64,000 bases of DNA from Amaurobius ferox (lineage: Eukaryota > Arthropoda > Arachnida > Araneae > Amaurobiidae): the NCBI GenBank assembly GCA_951213105.1, contig OX578155.1:33811984-33875983 (forward strand). The letters are read 5' to 3'. The translations under genes were made by a program, and so were the position numbers. The notes under the pieces are model-generated. The model was not told where the DNA came from. It saw nothing but the letters and a program-made list of their open reading frames with translations, and searched no databases. Positions 34,610 to 47,708 of the stretch are shown in pieces. Position 1 is the first letter of the stretch, and every line of letters begins with the position of its first letter.

Positions 34610-35407
34610 TTTTACTTCCTCTGTAATGCATCATATTGTATAGCGAAAGTATTGGAATCATGTCGAAAATAGCAACTCGAGTTTTCGACGAATCTACATA
34701 ATACATGTTATGAAATCTCTAGAACACGAAAACACTATATTTAGCGTGACGTCTCTGTGTGAGTCTGTGCAAATTTTGTATCCATTCTAACTTAAAAACT
34801 AATTGACCGAATTTCATAAAATTTTATAGGTAAATTACTTGTGGAGTACCCTGGTGCTGATTAGATTTTGGTACTATTCTGAAAAACAAAACCTGTCTTT
34901 TTTTGCGAAAAGACCCACAAAAAATATCTGTATCCACTCTGGCTAAAAAACTAATAAACCAAAATTCACCAAATTTAGTAGATAAGTCACATGTGGAATG
35001 CCCTGGTGCTGATTAGAAAAAAGAACCTGCCTTTTTTTGCGAAATGGCCCGCAAAAATCGTCAAAATCAAAAGTAAAAGATTACGTATGCTCAAATAAAT
35101 CAACTGAATGCTTGTTTCATACGTAATTTTTGACGATGAAAGAATAAGACATAAGACTAACCCCATTACTCTAAGACTAGCCGTTCTAGAGAAATTTTAT
35201 TTTTTTCGCCTGCTCACCACGCCACTTTTGAAAATAAGTTTAGTTACCAATGAAAACGAAAATTGAAGTGAAAGTGCAAATTCAACAATATAAAATAATG
35301 TTGGGTGTTATTTTGTGCAATTAAACTCGATTTAATGACTTATTCAAGAAATAAAGAGAACGTGAGTATGAGTCTGCATGGAAAGTAATGTGCTGACCAC
35401 ATCAGAT
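34610..35407 (-). mobile_element. Solo copy of array element, inverted and diverged
   Basis: Minus-strand copy: starts ATCTGATGTGGTCAGCACAT (ending at 35407) and ends in a degraded hairpin with GTAAAA at 34610. It contains two GCGGGCC/GTGGGTC-type subrepeats. Confidence 0.75.
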
Positions 35408-35660
35408 TTTTTATCTATGGGGTTCAGAGCCTCCGGAGTGAAGTGTTTACATTTTGCGTTGCGATCCGTTTTCCCGCCAGGGAAACCGCAAGCGCAGATG
35501 TTATTCATATCAACATTTTTTTTTTCTCTGTGAATTGTTTCTGTGTAATGTAAAGCAATTTTCAATTATAGATCGTTCAAAGTCATGACAGCTTTATGTG
35601 TTCCAAAGTTAGAACTATCGACTGCAAATCAGGATGAATTAGACACCAATTTTGAATTAT

Positions 35661-37640
35661 GTTGGATTCACTGAAGCAAAATCAAATGCAAATTTTCAAC
35701 TCAATTCGATCGTTCAATTGCAAAAAAGAAAAATCTGATGTGGGCAGTACATGACTTTCCCTGCAGACTCAAATTCATTTTTTCTTTAATAATTAATTAA
35801 ATTAAGATTAATTGCACAAAATAACACTCAATTTGCATTTTTAATTCAATTTTTGTTTTTATTTGGTAATTGTATGGACATTTTTATAAAGGCGGCATAA
35901 CAAAAATGCGAAAAATCTTAAATATCTCGAGAGCGGTTAGTGGTCATGGAGTTGGTTTTATTTTTTTTCCCCTCGTCAAAAATTACGTATAAAATAAGCA
36001 TTTAATCGATACATTTGAGCATACGTAGTCTTTTTTTTTTTTAATTTTGGCGAATTTTTTGGGCCATTTCGTGAAAAAAGGCAGGTGGTTTTTTTCCGAA
36101 TCGTACCAAAATCGAATCAGCACCAGAGTATCCCACAAGTAACTTATCTACCAAATTTTGTGAAATTTTGTCAATTAGTATTTTAGCTAGAATAATGAGA
36201 TTTTTGCGGGCCATTTCGCAAAACAGGCGGGTCCTTTTTTTTCGAATAGTAACAAAAACTAATCAACAATTACTAATCAACAAAAACTCAACAAATTTTA
36301 TGAAATTCGATCCATTGGTTTTTGAGTTAGAGTGATTAATACATACATTGCACAGGCGTCACTCTAAAAATAATTTTTTTGTATTCTAGAGGTTCCAAAA
36401 CATGTGGATCCGTCGAAAACTCGAATTGCGATTTTGGCATGATTCCAACACTTTCCCTATACATTACCATGTATTGCAGGGAAAGTAAAAAATTGGGAGG
36501 AGCAATGTTCTGACTTTTGAATACTTTTTTAAATTGTGTCGTTTGAAATATTCAAATTGATTTTATAAAGTTTCTTTTTTTATTATTATTATATTTGATA
36601 CCAAAATTTTTGAAATTTGACTTCACAGATTTCATGATTTTCAAGTCGTTTCTACTAAATTTTATTATCAGATACTGAATTTCAATTCTTTCAGTATATA
36701 AAATAATTATATAGATTAGAAAATTTCGTGATTAAAAAAAAAATTCTGAAAAACTCAGGGAATTTCATTTCTAAGTTTCAGTATGATCCCCACATTTTCG
36801 GTCAATCTAGTTTTTTTATGTAGCTCCTCTTATATAAGAAATTGTAAGAAATATTAGGGGTTTTCACTCGAATTTCTCATACATTCATAATCCATAGTGT
36901 TTAGGTCTGCTTTTATAATTAATATCAAAAGACAATTATTATTTTATCGGATTTCGTACACAGATAATATTTTAATTTTTAGTAGAAATGAAAAATAATA
37001 TTATTTTTTCAAATTATTCTTTCAACAGGTTTGTCACCCGAATTAATTTAATGCATTTGGCTGATCATTGTAATATATAATAATTTAATCAGTACCGTCG
37101 CAATAATTTTTCTTTGCAGAGGGGGGGGGGTAACCAAAATATATTTGGTTCTTATATCTCTATATCATTTCTATAAGCTTCAATGGACTCTTTCAGGGGT
37201 TTTTCGACCCTCCCCCCCTTGGTTATGCCACTGATTTTAATACCCTTTACATCCATCTCATATTTGTTATTAGTGCGACGCTAGAAAAATTTTTAGAAGG
37301 AGGTAGCAAAATATTTTGTTTCCCATTTCTCCAAATATCGATTCTACGAATTTCAATTGGTTCTGATGGGTCCCTGGGGACTTATGGCCTCCAAATCTTC
37401 CCCATTGGCGACGCCATTTAATGTTATGCTAACACAATGCTTTAGGAATTATGATTGTTTGCTATAGAAATTAATTGTGCGAAAAACCTGAAATTCGAAT
37501 AATTTGTGTTTTAATAGTGTAAAGCACAAAATATTCTAATTAGTTTCAATGTTTTCACGTAATATCGTGACAAAATAAGATTTCATAGCGATACAAGTAT
37601 TTATTTTTGACTTGGTGTCCATATATCACAGACACATACA
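35661..37640. repeat. Duplicated host segment, copy 2
   Basis: Direct copy of 25141-26466 plus about 34020, interrupted by a solo array element at 35733-36490. It has no array at the position where copy 1 carries the six-unit array, so it gives the empty-site sequence. Confidence 0.75.
35733..36490 (+). mobile_element. Solo copy of array element
   Basis: Begins ATCTGATGTGGGCAGTACAT and ends with the ACTTTCCC...GGGAAAGT hairpin plus AAAA. Flanks are A-rich, and a target duplication cannot be told apart from A runs. Confidence 0.8.
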
Positions 37641-37769
37641 CTCACAGATACCTTTCCAAAAACGTTCGATATGTGTTCAGGTGGTCTTTAAACGTGTTTA
37701 TCCGTCAAAATATCGAATTAAAACATTTTTGAGAAAATATTACTTTCCATGCAACATTATACTATTGTA

Positions 37770-38311
37770 CTGGTAGTCGTGTACCCGTTCTTCGTACGGA
37801 ATTTACGAAAGAAATTTAAAATTCATAATCATGTACAAATTCCTATAATATTCTAAATAACATTGTTACTCAAAACATTCTATTAAAATATTTAAATTAA
37901 TGCTCCTAAAAAGCGTTTAAGAATCTGGTCTCACTATGCAAAATTATCTTCACAGGCAGATCTGTAGAATAAAAAAACATCCTGATCCCGTTTATAAACA
38001 AATTTACAGTAAATATAATATTGAATCAATATATGCCAAAATAAAAGCAGTAAAATTGTATTAGAAGTATACTTCGTTTATTCTCGTAGATTAGAAGATA
38101 TACCCGTGTATTAGAAGGTATACCCGTCCTACTTATATTTCCGTAGATTAGAAGATTACACTCGTGTATTAAAAGATATACCCATACTAATATATAAATT
38201 TGAAAATTTTTTTATCAAAATAAAATAGATGACGTAAGAATTTGAAAATATCAATAATCCATTAATCAATCATATCAATCTCATTGGATTTAATTCCGTC
38301 ATTTAGCAACA

Positions 38312-38360
<49 letters not shown>

Positions 38361-38674
38361 AATATAAACTCATAAGGTTAAATTCCGTTGCTTAGAAACA
38401 TATAATTTTTTCTTCAAATAACTTTGTGGAACAAATATCGTCTGCATAATGCTATCTCAGTAGAAGGGTTAATAGTGAGTTTTTTTTATTAATATTTCGA
38501 TACCCCCTGGTCCTAAGAACTCGAAACATAGACTAAATTTTAAGTGGAACTATTCCATGTCTACTCCGAAAATTTCATCAAATTCCGTGCAGCCGTTCTC
38601 CCGTGATGATAAGATAAAAACACACGCACAAACAAATAAATAAACAGACAAATTTTTAATTTTATTTATATAGA
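37770..38674 (-). mobile_element. Shortened Helitron copy
   Basis: Minus-strand TCTATATAAATAAAATT 5' end at 38674, and a 3' end with CCGTACGAAGAACGGGTA closing at 37770, where CTAG is mutated to CCAG. It is about 905 bp, an internally deleted relative of the 2.4-kb Helitron at 16574-19016. Confidence 0.65.
38313..38358. repeat. (TA)n microsatellite
   Basis: About 46 bases of alternating A and T inside the shortened Helitron. Confidence 0.9.
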
Positions 38675-38814
38675 TAAAGATAATAAATTTTTTTGTTGTT
38701 GTTAATTTTCGTATACGAGATTTTATCGGGTAAACAGTTTTAAGATCTGAACATATTTTGAATACTTTTTGAAAATATATTGGTCTGTGTGTAATGTATG
38801 AAGTGTAGTATCTT

Positions 38815-39000
38815 CTCACGTAAATAGAACAAACGATTTAGGTTCACAAGAATGATGTTGCATAATATTGCATACGGAAAGTTAACATATTTTAACGGTA
38901 CTTAGTCAATTTTTTAATTTTATTTAATTATTTTTGAAAATCGTACAATATCTCGAGAGCAATAAATGTTAACGTTCTAAAGTTTGTATCATTCTGATGA
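38815..39000 (+). repeat. Dispersed repeat D copy
   Basis: CGTAAATAGAAC..., AAGAATGATGTTGCATAATATTGCATA and CAATATCTCGAGAGC match 34010-34200 and 44265-44460. Confidence 0.6.
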
Positions 39001-39677
39001 TACAGATTTAAATTCTGATAGAAATTATGATTAAATGGACCTAAACAATCTATACGATATGAGTGTATGAGAAAGTCGAGTGTAGATCCACTCCATGTAG
39101 TGCCATTTCAACTATTTTTTGCATTATAATGCTAATTGCGATACAAATGGACCTGAATGGAATACGACTGTATGGAATACGACTGTATGAGAAATTCTAC
39201 AGACTGAAGTCTCAAAATCCAGATAAGCATTCAAAACTGTCAATTTTTACAGGCTCAGCAAAAGGAGTGTGACCACACTGACCTTGGATTGGGGTGCGCA
39301 CAAATACCAGCTCTTTGTGGAATGTTTTTATGCTCTACCACTACCCACTACTGTGATGGCAAAGAAAAAGATATGAAGAATTTGGATGTGGGGCAGACTT
39401 ACGGACAATCTTCGTGAAACATGCTTATCCATTAAAATACTGAATTTGAAATTTTCCAGAAAAGAATATTTTTTACAAGCAACATGCTACTGTGTGTATA
39501 ACGAAAGTGTGATTTTCTTAAAATTTTTCGAATTCGATATTTTGACGAATACTCTTTGGAAAGATGTTCGTACCGCTATGAAAATTTAGGTGTGGATACA
39601 TTATGTAACAAATTAGTACTTGATGTAATTTTTTATAATTCCCATAATTAGAAGTCTAATTATTCGAAATTTTATTT

Positions 39678-39678
<1 letters not shown>
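39001..39678. other. Unassigned sequence
   Basis: Contains a small direct duplication (GGAATACGACTGTATG twice at about 39160-39190). Open stretches at 39063-39272 and 39386-39589 are not recognisable as genes. Confidence 0.5.
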
Positions 39679-39741
<63 letters not shown>

Positions 39742-39758
39742 ATATTATATATATATAT

Positions 39759-39798
<40 letters not shown>
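39679..39798. repeat. Long (TA)n tract
   Basis: About 120 bases of near-pure TA with a few interruptions, directly abutting the foldback element. Confidence 0.9.
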
Positions 39799-39802
<4 letters not shown>

Positions 39803-40656
39803 GGTGTCCCAAAAAGATTGAAAAGCGCTTTAATTCTTTACCTGGAGATAAGTGGGCAATATAAATTGCAAACATGTTGAAAGTAAGGTAGGAAATAAGA
39901 CTACGTTAATGAAATAGTCCCCCCATTCATTTTCAGAAAGTTACACTTTTTAAATTTTTATACGACCCTCTTAGGCAAATTTGGTCAATCAGAATTTTTT
40001 TATTTTTAATGCAACAAGATCATTAAAAAACCCCGCATAGATGTATCTTTAAAATTGAGAGAGTTATATTTAATTAAACATTGTGAATGGGGACCCTATA
40101 TCAAATTAGAAATGTAAATTTGTGACATATCACAAAAAGATAAAACTGGATGATAATACATAGGAGACATTTTTGCGAATTCCGCGTAGACTCACGATGC
40201 AATCACGGATTCTTAAGTACTTTTCAATTACTAAGTATTTTTTTCAATAATTAAGTATTTTTAAGTACTTTTTTTATCTAAACAATTTCCATCGTCAATT
40301 TGTTTATGATCCCTATTTTCACTGATGAAACAGCATTTCACGTGGTACGGAAAAGTGGCATAAGTCAGACTTTTTTCCTTTATCATAATTCAGTTGATTT
40401 TAAAGATACAGATATGCGGTTTTTTTTTAATGATCTTGTTGCATTAAAAATAAAAATTTCTGATTGACCCAATTTGTCTAAGGGAGTTGTATAAAAATTT
40501 AAGAAGTGTAACTTTTTGAAAATGAATGGGAGGACTATTTCATTAACGGAGTCTTATTTCCTACCTTACTTTCAACATTTTTGCAATTTACATTGCCCAA
40601 TTATCTCCAACAGGTAAAGAATTAAAGCTCGTTTCAATCTTTTTAGGACACCCTGT
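39799..40656. mobile_element. 858-bp foldback/MITE-like element
   Basis: Starts ACAGGGTGTCCCAAAAAG and ends with the inverse (...GGACACCCTGT). The inverted arms are about 265 bp, mostly matching by eye, around a central section of about 330 bp. ATAC occurs on both sides, but this lies in simple-sequence DNA. There is no coding frame. ACAGGGTGTCC ends are common on arthropod TIR elements; the family is not assigned. Confidence 0.8.
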
Positions 40657-42505
40657 ATACACACACACACTGCAATAATATATATGCGCCCATAAAATAT
40701 TGAGCTATCGCCACAAAACTCGGCATGCAATGTCGTTATAAGAGTGATGTAAATGATTAAACTGCCAGCGGCACTGATGCTATAGCATCCTTGGATTCGA
40801 ATCGAACATTTTTGAAATGATGTCTGTATATGTGAGTCAAAGGACGAGATATAACGAACAAATGGAGCGTTGTGATTTCAAACAAAATTGGGCACAATTA
40901 TTACAATCAGGGAATACTGGAACCCTGGATTTTAAACGCGATCAAACGTTCGGAGACGCTGAAAATTTCGTAACAGTTTTTTAAAATATCAGAAAAAAGG
41001 CATGGTCTTCAATAATATTACATAAATAATCATTTTATACGCAATATATCATTGGAAAACGATATTTTATAACTGAAGCACGAACCGTTCTCGAAGTATT
41101 GCACATTTATAAAACAGAGTTTTTCGAATTTTATATTATTCGGATGATTAGAACTAGAATTATTCGAAATGTAAGAATTTCATAATAGCAATAATGCTAT
41201 GAAATGGAACAACTGTCTAATGGAACAGTTGTTGTTAAGCGATAATATGGCTATAAATAATATTGAAATAGTATTTAATAAGTCAAATTCATCTAATTAA
41301 GCGGCGTGATAGATATGCTATTGCTAACTTTAATAACAAATGTAAGAATTTTTACGAAATGATTTTTAAAAAAAAACTAAATATTTTTAAGAAAAAAATT
41401 AAGAAATATATCTTTTAGATGGCGAAAAGTCGTAAAAAGATATATTTTTACTTTTTCATACACATAAACAAAATATATCTGTTTTTTCACACATTTTTTA
41501 ACTCGAAATTTTATCGGAATTACTTTCTACGACTTCTTGAACATATTTCGAATACTTTGAGAACATATTTCGAACACGTCCATACACAGACGGACACTTT
41601 TCGAAAGTGTTCGAAATTTATTCAAATGACCTTAAAACATGTTTTCCCGTCAAAATATCGAATTTCGAAATTTTCGCGGAAGCAAAGGTCAACAGTTTCC
41701 GGTACAAAAAACTTAAAAAAAAAACAAAAAAAAAAAACCAAAAAAAAAAAACCTTCATCAATGACAGAGAAGTCACCTTAGCAAAAGCAACTACTCACAT
41801 GAATCACAGTGAAAGAAAAAATTCATTGAAGTGAAAAGAATACCGAGGGTATGAAACGGGATGAAATGAATAGAAAAATGATGTAAAATATTTGTAATCA
41901 CACCGAAAAAAGTAATTCTAAATATCCTAAACTACGAAATAAGTAGCATCTAACAAAAAATGAAAGAAATAAAATTATGTAACTACAAATGGAGAAGAAA
42001 AACAAAACTTGCTGCACCTATTCCAACAACAGTAGATTGACATTTCCAAATTCAAACATACGGTTTTCAGGCTATCGGGTTGATTTATGTGTAATACACA
42101 CTTTTAAACTAATTCCAAACCAATAAGTTTCCTATATTAGCTGTACTACTACTATTATTGTTCCGGAATTATATCATTGTTCTTCATTAAAAGTAATAGT
42201 ATAAAATATTCAGTATTTTAATAATTCATGTTTTAATCATAAGTGTTCGAATATATTTACGGAAACGGGAAACAAAATATTTGGTTACCAATTGCTATAA
42301 CGTTTCAGAAATCATCGTTGCTTGCTATAGAAAATAATGGTGGGAAAAGCTTAAATTTCGAATAATTTGTATTCTAATAGTGCAAATTACAAAATATTTT
42401 ATTTAGTTCTAATTTTTTACGTAATATCGTATTTATACAAAATAAATATCTTAAAAACTTTTACGTAAATTTTTAAATGAAGGCTGGTTAATAAAAATAT
42501 ATATA
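40657..42505. other. Unassigned intergenic sequence
   Basis: No gene supported. Contains A-rich tracts around 41716-41752 and segments resembling the dispersed repeats (about 41410-41700, with CGTCAAAATATCGAA). The lysine-rich open stretches here are read-through of A tracts. Confidence 0.5.
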
Positions 42506-43241
42506 TTTTACTTTCCCTGCAATACATGGCAATGTATAGGGAAAGTATTGGAATCATGCCGAAAATCGCAACTCTAGTTTTCGACGGATCTTCTAGTTTC
42601 GCGACCTCTAGAATACGATAAAACCATTTTTAGCGTGACGTCTGTGTGTGTGTCTGTCTGTGCAATGTATGTATCCACTCTAACTCAAAAACTAATGGAC
42701 CGAATTTCATAAAATTTGGTAGGTCTGACGCTGGTGCTAATTAGTTTTTGGTACAGTTCGGAAAAAGAATTCGCCTTTTTTTGCAAAATGGCCCGTAAAA
42801 ATCTTATGTATCCACTCTAGCGGAAATACTAATCGACCAAATTTCACAAAATTTGGTAGATAAATCACTTGTGGGATACTCTGGTGCTGATTAGATTTTG
42901 GTATGATTCGGAAAAGAACAACCTGTCCTTTTTTACGAAATAGCCCGCAAAAATCGCCAATATCTGACAAAAAGACTACTTATGTTCAAATTTATCAATT
43001 GAATGCTTGTTTTATATGTAATTTTTGACGAGAAAAAGAATAAGAACAACTCTTTGAGATTTCTTACATTTTTGTTATGCCGCCTTTGGGAAAATGTCCA
43101 ATTACCATATAAAAGCAGAAATTGAATTAAAAATGAAAATTTTGTGTTATTTTGTACAATTAAACTCAATGAGTTCTTAAAGAAATATAGAAATAATGAA
43201 TTCGCGTCAGCAGGGAAAGTCATGTGCTGCCCACATCAGAT
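42506..43241 (-). mobile_element. Solo copy of array element, inverted
   Basis: Complete minus-strand copy: ATCTGATGTGGGCAGCACAT begins at 43241, and the TTTTACTTTCCC hairpin end lies at 42506. It contains two subrepeats and a GTCTGTCTGTGTGTG tract. The flanks are AT-rich. Confidence 0.8.
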
Positions 43242-44259
43242 TTTTTATATTCCAATACTGATTGATACAAGTGGATCTAAACAATCTGGAATAGGAATGC
43301 GATAGTCAGTGGAGCAGAGAAGGTGGTGGACCGGGGGACATGCATGTACCCCTCCAAGGGCTTAATTTATTTATTAAAATGCAGTTTTTCTTGTGTATTC
43401 TTATATAATTACTTTACCCACAATATAATTACTAACATATATATTAATCCAGAAGCAGCCAGAAAGTGTACAGATGCAAACACAGAAATTTTGATGTCTA
43501 AATCTTTGAAAAATACCAAATCTTGCATAACATTTCACTCACTTATTTAGGAATTAAATTTTGTGTTGTTCAAAATGCAATTTTTGATAACAAATTCGAC
43601 CGAGGGGCTTCTGTCACCGAGGAGCTTCTGGAATCTGGAAAGATAGAGACACTCAGACAATTTCAATCCTTCCACGTGGACAAAATAAAATGACTAGGAT
43701 AAACACTAGGACTCCATGACTAGGATAAACAGTTCTTTTTTGGAATTTTGGAGCTATATATATATATATACATATATATATAACTGAAGACGTAAAAGTG
43801 CGTTATGTTGCCAAATAAAACCAACATGCAATAAAACTGTAAGTTGGATATACTTTCAGAAAAGTATACATGTTATTTTTTGCAATTAAAATACATTTAA
43901 TGCATCATGAAATATAAAAAAAATCTGATGTGGGCAGCACATGACTTTCCTTATATAATGCAATGAATTTACCACTTTTACTGTAAAAAAAAAAAGGTTA
44001 TTCTTATAGTAGATACTTATATTCTTTCTAAGACATTGAATTTTCGTCAATGAGTCGTCATTTTCATTGATTTAGCGTCATTTTTATCCATTTGGCGAGA
44101 TTTTTGTTAATATGGCAACTATTAAAAATGTTGCCAAGTTGGCGACATTCCCCTAAATTCGTCGCTAAAATCTCGCCAAGCGTTATGGACAGAGAAATAA
44201 ATTATTCTTACAGCGGGTAAATGATTATTGGCGTTCAAATACACAAGTATTACTCAAAG
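43242..44259. other. Unassigned, with an element fragment
   Basis: 43923-about 43955 is just the first 30 or so bases of the array element (ATCTGATGTGGGCAGCACAT then GACTTTCC) in plus orientation. A short TA tract lies at 43757-43783. No gene. Confidence 0.55.
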
Positions 44260-44880
44260 TATTTTTTCTCGTAAATGGAACGAGTTAGATCCACGAGAAT
44301 GATGTCACCAAATTTATCGCATGATATTACATATGCAAAGTGAACATGTTTCTTAACAGTTATTATTTTTTTTAATTTATGGGATTTTTTGATAAATGTA
44401 TTTGAAAAATGCACAATATCTCGAGAACGGTTCATGCTAGCGTTCTAAAGTTTATGTCAATCGTTTTCTAAGGAAAAATTACGTAAGAAATGTCTATTTG
44501 CGTAACTTTATTAAAGGTTTTGATTTTTTTTAAAATTTCACTTGAAAATTTAGGGGGGTTCTGAACATTCGATTGTGTTTTAAAACAATAGGCCTCCAGT
44601 ATTCACGGAGTTATTTTTGTACCAAATTTCATTCGAATCACTCCATTCGTTCGTGAGATATCGTCTCCACAGACTCATTGACACACACACAGACATCACT
44701 TCAAAAATGTTCGATTCGTGATCAGAGATGCTTGAAACGTGCTCTCCCGTCGAAAACTCGAATTCGAATTTTCGACTCCGTCACGATACTTTCCTTATAT
44801 ATTATGTATATAAGGAAAGTAATAAGAAAACGAATTTGAATTTGTAGGGAAAGTCATGTGCTGCCTGCATCAAATTTCTA
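44260..44880. repeat. Related hairpin-ended repeat (D-type)
   Basis: Contains the D block (44265-44460), a CACACACAGAC tract and a perfect 14-bp hairpin ACTTTCCTTATATA/TATATAAGGAAAGT (44788-44801 and 44807-44820). An inverted 5'-like end, GGGAAAGTCATGTGCTGCC, follows at about 44848. It looks like a cousin of the array element. Confidence 0.6.
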
Positions 44881-45601
44881 CCATTGCTTTCCATTCTACA
44901 TATTTTACAGCAAAATATAAGTGCAAAAAGTTTTATTTATACATTAATTAATATATGCGTTATTTTGAAGAATAAGTTCAAAACAGCATCTAGAATCGAG
45001 TAGCTTGGCTATGAAATTGTTCAAAATTTCCGCATCAACCACTCAGCTTCAAAAAGTATTTTCAAACTGGCCAGAAATACATTAACATTTACTCCTTTAA
45101 AACAATTATTGTATGTGTATCATACCTAAAAAATACAGGGACCTAGAATGTTCTCTTCTGATAAAAAAAAAAGAATAACGAAATTTCAAATTAAAAAATA
45201 AAATAAAATCAGGGGTCAGTTATACTTCATACCATAAATAATGTTATTTGCAAATGCGGGTGTATTTACAACACACTAAGTCATTATTAAAACATCCTAA
45301 TCAGCGAAGCATGGAGGAAATTTTGGGAGCCAGTGTCTATCCAAATAACCCGCTACCAAGTAACTTTTGTTTTAAATGTATATTATTTGAATTAAGTACA
45401 TAAAATATGTCGAATAATGTATGAATTAAGAGGGAGTTGCTTGAGTAGATGCTGTCTTCCCATATTTCCCTCATGTTTTGCCACCGATCTTAATGTCATT
45501 ATAAGAGTATGGCTAATGTGGCTCTTGAAAAGTTCCATTTTTTTTAGGACACACAAGCCAAAATGTTTTCTGACTAATACTATATGTCATGGAGAACAGA
45601 C

Positions 45602-45624
45602 GGGGGGGGGGGGGGGGGGGGGGG
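45602..45624 (+). repeat. 23-base G homopolymer
   Basis: Uninterrupted G run in AT-rich surroundings. Confidence 0.9.
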
Positions 45625-45827
45625 AGGTGTCTCTTGCTTATCTTATGAAAACTGATTTAAATATTGCCATGTATTTAAAATATGTATCTTTTTCATCATG
45701 AAATTACAATATTTTAATACATCTATGTCATACAATGCAATACAATTAGAGTATAACAAAGAATTAAAAGGTTTGAGTAGGTGAATAATAAAAAGCCCTT
45801 ATAAATTGAAAGGTATACCAAAACTCA

Positions 45828-45874
45828 AATGGAAATGTCTGACTTCACCGTTGGTGAAGTCAGACATTTCCATT
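45828..45874. repeat. Perfect 22-bp hairpin, 3-nt loop
   Basis: Arm 45828-45849 (ending TGTCTGACTTCACC) is exactly complementary to 45853-45874 (starting GGTGAAGTCAGACA), with loop GTT. No other copy was found in the window. The loop is too short for a typical miRNA precursor. Confidence 0.9.
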
Positions 45875-47455
45875 AGCCAGTGGCTGTTAGACACCGACCA
45901 TTGTATATACATATATCTAGAAGAGGACAATTTAAATCTATATAGTGATCTAGAGTAAGAGTAAGTGCATTTTATTGGTAGGTCATCTGGTTAAAATTGA
46001 GTCAGTATTGAAGAGTGTAGTTACTCTTCTCCATTTTTGGTCGAAAAGCTTTTTTTTTATATATATTCTTGTTCATGGTGGTAGGTATGTGAATCAAGTA
46101 GTATTCTGAAAAAGTCACATTCTTTGATATTTATTTAGTATTCAGAACCTAATTTAGTTGAAAAACTAACATTCTCCACTGTGAATCTTGCTGCAAAACT
46201 CACATTTTCCATTCAGCCAACAGGAAGACTTTATCAGCTCACATGATCAGCCATCTACTTACTTTTCTATTACCTTTTCGTTACATAGTATGTTTGAGTG
46301 CGATTCATTATCATTTGTAAAATATAGTATTTGAAGCTTATTTTAACCAAAGTAGATATTTTTATATTTATTCTTTTAAAATGTTACATTTTAATTAGTT
46401 TTGATGTAAAACATACCATTCATCAATTAAATCTTGATTTTTACTATGGATAAATTTTGTTTTCCTGTGGTTAATTTACTCTTTATGAATCATTTCAGCT
46501 TACAGTATAGCGACAATTAAAATGAAAAGGTTTTCAGGTTTTATGAATTTTAAGCAAAGTGAGTAAAATGACAAAAATGGAGATATGAGTTTTGCAGTTA
46601 AGCCTCTTTCTTTCTTTATAAATGGAGTGAGTGATTGATAAATTTCTTTGCAAGCTGTAACTTACCTCCCCTTCTCTGGGGGGGAGCCTGCATGGCAAAA
46701 GGTAATCTACTTGCAATCAATGTAGATATTTCTGTAAGAAGTTTCGATCAATATTATATGATGGTTCATGCACAGTCATTCTACATGGAGATATTAGCTT
46801 ATATTAGTGGTGGATATACTGAGAAGATGAATTAGAAGTCACTTATGGTCACTCCACCACTGCTAAAAGGTCCCCAAATAATTTATGTAAAATGTATAAT
46901 ATAGACTCCTTAAATTCATCACTATTTAATCTTGTAGATACTAAATCAGTATGAATGTTTTTCTTTACAACTCAGAATTTTTTTCACACTTTAAATTAAT
47001 ATGTACATGTCAATTCTAATTTAGATAAGTTTGATATAAATCAAATGAATAGTTTTAGGAGAATTCTGTATAGCAACTCGCTTCACCCCCACCCAATTGT
47101 GAAAACCCCAAAGATAGTAAATCTGCAGTTGGCTCTTTTTACTTTTACAAATCAGAATTTCTTTTTAATTTATTATGCATTTTAAACCAATATAAATTTT
47201 AAATCCAAGTTAGACTAATTTGATATAAATCAAATCGACATATTTAGGAAAACTCTATGTAGGTGTGACTCTAATTTATCATTCTTTAGTGTACTATGAA
47301 TTGTATACCACATAATCAAAGTATGTATGCTATCAGAAAACATTAGACAGAGAATAATATCTGTTAATTTTCATTTAAGTTTAAAAGATATTTTTGTTGT
47401 GTTAGTTCACTTGCAAAAGCATACAAATGGCATCTTAACACAATTTTTGCTCTCA

Positions 47456-47472
47456 CCCCCCCCCCCCCCCCC
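47456..47472 (+). repeat. 17-base C homopolymer
   Basis: Uninterrupted C run. Confidence 0.9.
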
Positions 47473-47708
47473 TCTGTGTTATCTAGAAAATATAACAAAT
47501 TAAGAGATAAAATTTCATTATTTAGATGTAAAAGTGGCACCGAAAGTTTTGTCCTAGCTGATTTAGCACCCTTACATATTTTCTACCTGGGGAGTTTCAT
47601 TAAGTCACTAGTGGAACACAGAAGAATTAAAAATAGGGATGACATTCAAATCATATTACTGCAACAGTTCAAAAGTTAAGTACAGCGCATGACTTTGCAC
47701 ACAATCAA

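Larger units (their letters stand above)
44881..47708. other. AT-rich intergenic sequence
   Basis: No gene supported. Holds a 23-base G run (45602-45624), a perfect hairpin (45828-45874) and a 17-base C run (47456-47472). The open stretch at 47476-47679 is not recognisable. Confidence 0.55.

Noticed and set aside
39672..39875. Ile/Tyr-rich frame over TA tracts
   Set aside because: Low-complexity TA microsatellite, not a protein.
41419..41834. Lysine-rich open frames
   Set aside because: The coding look comes from A tracts and repeat DNA; no domain or splice context.
45417..45701. 94-codon frame with a poly-glycine run
   Set aside because: The glycines come from a 23-base G homopolymer, and the rest is unrecognisable.
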